A stretch of 64,000 bases of DNA from Closterium sp. Naga37s-1. Its lineage: Eukaryota; Streptophyta; Zygnematophyceae; Desmidiales; Closteriaceae. Made by a program: the position numbers and the translations under genes. The DNA lies in contig CANJKZ010001154.1 of the NCBI GenBank assembly GCA_947471745.1, positions 1,083,501 through 1,147,500 on the forward strand, read 5' to 3'. Shown piece by piece: positions 61,901 through 64,000 of the stretch; within the stretch, counting starts at the first letter, position 1; each line of letters opens with the position of its first letter. A model generated the notes under the pieces. The model saw only the letters and a program-made list of their open reading frames with translations. It was not told the DNA's origin and made no database searches.

Positions 61901-63956
61901 ATGCATGCATGATGGGCAATCCTTCTTCATGGCATCATGATGGCATCATGGCATAGGTAAGTAGTAGATAGGTAGAAGGCCTGCGATAGTACAACGCCAC
62001 ATAACCCATCACCTCGTGCTTGTCCGTCTTCCACTGCTCTTCCACGTTCCATCCTTTCTTATCCCCTGCCAGGCACATGGGGGGAGAGATGTGGGAGGGG
62101 GAAGAGAAACTTCGGGGATCCATACCCGCGTCGATCGGTGCCCTCGTCCACCTGTCCTACCTGTGCGGTTTGCCTCCCTCCCACACTATACTCTCCTCTC
62201 CTCCTCTTGCCTGAGACTACCACGCTGAGTGAGCTACTAGCTTCGCTGTGCTGAATGGATGGATCATAAGCCGTTAATGTTACATTGCAGTTGCATTGTT
62301 CACCATGGCATGGCAGGCTGGCAGCATCACACGGGAAACGTCACCATGTGCCATTCATCATGACCGCCTTGTATCCATCCCTCCATGCCCTACCGACCCC
62401 GCCCTGTGCTGTGCTGTGCTGTGCTGTGCTGTGCTGTGCTGTGCTGTGGCATGTGCAGGGAACTGAATGACAACTCACTCAGAGGATCCATTCCGGACAC
62501 CATTGGGCAGCTCACCAATCTCTACTCTCTGTCAGTGCCCACAGGCTGTTTCATGGTCCAATTCTGCTCTTTTGTCGGTGGCTCCAGGCTCATTGCGTGT
62601 GTGTTTTCTAGCACCTGTGTCAATGCTCAACCTGATTCTTTGTTGCCACCAACCTCATTGCTGCTGTCTCGGTCATTCAGTCATTCAGTCATTCATTCAG
62701 TCAGTCAGTCAGTCAGTCAGTCAGTCAGTCAGTCAGTCAGTAGTAGTTATACCGTACTACTAATAGCACCAATGCTAGCCCACCTCCCTACGCTCGCACG
62801 CCATTGACTGTGCTGGGACGCGTCACAGCAAGGCCTCCCTTCTTATTCTGCGGCTGCTGTTTCACTCCGTCAGGGCACTCGACCACAATGCACTCACTGC
62901 TCTTCCCAGTAACCTTGGCGATCTCACTCGTCTGAACCAACTGTGAGTATTTCACCCAATAGTGCACATACGCACTCATGTTGTTTCGTGGCATACCGAA
63001 CCGATGATGATAGTTTTGGCTGCTCGACATGTGTAACTGACATTGCGTACTGTTCAAGTGCACTGGTGTTACCACATATCCTTTTGTAACGTCTGACCAC
63101 GTGGCTTGCGTGACTAGGCACTCCTCACCTCATCCCTCGGTCTGAACTGAACTCAACTCATGTGTAAGCGCATGCAACACACTCTGCTGTTTGTCACCCC
63201 ATGACTGGATATACCTGTTCCCTGGGACGACTGGTTTTCCAGACTCCATATCCTTCCTTGTTGCCTTCCATGGCATGACATGTGGCATGACATGGCAGGA
63301 TTCTGAATCACAACTCTCTAGCTGGCAGCATTCCCGACTCGGTCAGCAACATGGGACAGCTAACTCATCTGTACGCACCGCACCAGCATTCACGTCATGC
63401 AGCTCGAGTGTTGCATCGCCCTCTTCTCTCCCTCCCTTCCATCTCTTCCCTTACCATTCCACGGCACACCTCCCAACACCCACCCACCCTAATGATCCCA
63501 ATCACACCCATGCACGCATGTACTGTATATTCATACACTCATGCATGCACGCACGCATGTACTGTATATTCATTCACTCATGTATGCATGCACGCATGCA
63601 TGCACTACCCGTTACCCGTACATTCTCATCTCACTGCATGATGATGCACGATCCATTCTCATTCTCTCCAACCCATTCCATGAAACGTTTATTGAGGCGC
63701 CTCCACAAACAATCCATGCATGCATGAACGCAACGCACACGCACACGCACAAACATACTTCCACTCACTCTCTCCCTCCCTGTGCACGTGCCCACCTCTG
63801 CATAATCCACTCCATACACTCTTCCAACCTTTTCCCAGTTCGTTTCCGTCTGTCATAATCCCCAAAACCCCAACCCTCCGATGTCAGTGACTTAGCCTAT
63901 AACATGCTCACTGGCCCCGTGGCACAGATGTTCAAGGTTCCCACTCTCCAAGGAAT
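58967..63956 (+). CDS. Gene C: third LRR-type paralogue of genes A and B (5' part, runs off the window)
   Basis: Exons seen: 58967-59213, 59842-60019, 62073-62162, 62459-62530, 62874-62942, 63299-63370, 63888-63956; phases agree and the frame is open. Exon 1 has a basic start (MHRLGRHWRTP, as in gene A) and a hydrophobic segment MALPLLLLAASCLEAISF; the Met just before it is an alternative start with a normal signal peptide. Exon 2 is the LRR N-cap (LLDCQKEWGMTMEGW...GILCDVDGMV). Five LRR exons follow, e.g. LNDNSLRGSIPDTIGQLTNL and LNHNSLAGSIPDSVSNMGQL. The first LRR exon has an odd 5' part (HMGGEMWEGEE). By analogy with gene B, lectin, protease, EGF and LysM exons may follow beyond 64000, which cannot be checked here. 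Confidence 0.82.
59114..59331. repeat. Duplicated 3' part of gene C exon 1 with palindrome at the junction
   Basis: Copy 1 (about 59119-59216) and copy 2 (about 59237-59331) both run from CGCTTCTGCTCCTGGC through the signal-peptide codons to the donor CCCAAGGTA, with a 118-bp period and about 10% divergence. TTTGAGGCGCCTCAAA (59220-59235) lies between them, directly after the first donor. Either donor gives phase 1, but the second requires reading through the palindrome. Confidence 0.92.
60319..60465. repeat. 88-bp-period duplication with a perfect 26-bp palindrome, gene C intron 2
   Basis: 59-bp copies at 60319-60377 and 60407-60465 (CTGGCYTCGTYCACCAGGCA...AATTGAGGTCCCTG) share about 88% identity. 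The spacer is CGAT + TTTTGAGGCGCCTCAAAA + ATCG (60378-60403) plus TCT. Confidence 0.92.
60687..61331. mobile_element. GACGC-family MITE, copy 2 (gene C intron 2)
   Basis: 645-bp element, AAGACGCGTCC...GCGTCTT, flanked by TTGCAA on both sides (60681-60686 and 61332-61337). It shares the ends and several interior blocks with 55667-56150 but is longer, with repeated AGGGTTTTT...GAGAATTGAAG units near 60945-61040. Confidence 0.78.
61503..61883. mobile_element. hAT-type MITE with internal 92-bp duplication (gene C intron 2)
   Basis: Element TAGACATGAGCACAAGG...CTTGCTCATCCCTA with a perfect 8-bp target duplication GCACAAGG (61495-61502 and 61884-61891). The terminal inverted repeats are about 24 bp and imperfect (TAGACATGAGCACAAGGG versus TAGGGATGAGCAAGGGG). 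The interior is made of CGAACA/TGTTCG palindromes, and a block of about 92 bp is directly duplicated (about 61529-61620 and 61621-61711). No coding frame. Confidence 0.88.
62402..62448. repeat. (CTGTG)n pentanucleotide repeat before a gene C LRR exon
   Basis: About nine GTGCT units ending 10 bp before the acceptor of exon 62459-62530, in the polypyrimidine-tract position. Confidence 0.85.
62672..62741. repeat. (TCAG)n / (TCATTCAG) microsatellite in gene C intron 4
   Basis: About 70 bp of TCATTCAG followed by an uninterrupted TCAG run of about 12 units. Confidence 0.85.
63518..63605. repeat. Short tandem repeat of GCACGCATGTACTGTATATT units, gene C intron 6
   Basis: GCATGTACTGTATATTCATN and CACTCATG recur with about a 40-bp period, merging into CATGCATGCA. 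At about 63692-63708 is TTGAGGCGCCTCCACAAA, a degenerate palindrome with an insertion in its right arm. Confidence 0.6.
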
Positions 63957-64000
63957 GTGAGTACCTCTGTTGCTTCTCCGCTGTGCCGTCTTACCGGCCT

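Overview
This is a eukaryotic nuclear window. Genes are split by GT-AG introns, the noncoding DNA is full of microsatellites and transposons, and no bacterial-type operons or ribosome binding sites are visible. The gene content points to the green lineage, most likely a streptophyte (charophyte-grade) alga. It includes an exocyst SEC6 start, an organellar initiation factor IF-3, plant-style leucine-rich repeats carried one per 69-72 nt exon, LysM domains, a legume-lectin fold, papain-like proteases and Copia elements primed by initiator tRNA-Met. The species cannot be fixed from the sequence alone.

Layout. 1-6465, minus strand: first exon of SEC6 (425-562), then a seven-exon IF-3 gene (1532-6465) whose introns hold several tandem repeats. 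6466-13120: gene-poor, with a decayed LINE (about 7480-9605), an inverted pair of short repeats and a 50-bp-arm hairpin. 13121-22090, plus strand: gene A, 15 exons with an open frame of 798 codons, encoding a secreted LRR / papain-like / EGF / LysM protein. 22091-38812: transposon nest. A hAT-like element holds a 345-bp TRIM; beside it lies a Copia element (23959-37924) that itself contains a second Copia element (27212-34564) in the opposite orientation. 38813-57647: gene B, a paralogue of A that also has a legume-lectin domain. It is broken by two frameshifts and by a Ty3/Gypsy element. 43698-51772: that Gypsy element, minus strand, with a single 2407-codon frame. 57820-58197: a hAT-type MITE. 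58967 to the window end: gene C, a third paralogue, cut by the window edge.

The most striking cargo is in the Gypsy polyprotein. A C5-cytosine DNA methyltransferase domain (about residues 1107-1427, DNMT3/DRM-like motif order) sits between the protease and the reverse transcriptase. The same element lacks a tRNA-type primer binding site. Instead, the 14 nt next to its 5' LTR are perfectly complementary to a site inside the LTR, which suggests Tf1/sushi-like self-priming.

The second unexpected pattern is a short palindrome, TTTTGAG-TCGA-CTCAAAA or TTTTGAG-GCGC-CTCAAAA. It recurs about fifteen times in 64 kb, and in about ten cases lies exactly between two direct copies of a 23-105 bp local sequence, often across an exon-intron border. 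I know of no described element or repair process with this signature.

Genes A, B and C form a same-strand tandem family. Their products are predicted to be secreted and to combine ligand-binding modules (LRR, lectin, LysM) with a cysteine protease. Gene A has lost the exon with the catalytic cysteine but keeps its reading frame, so it may be a non-catalytic derivative.
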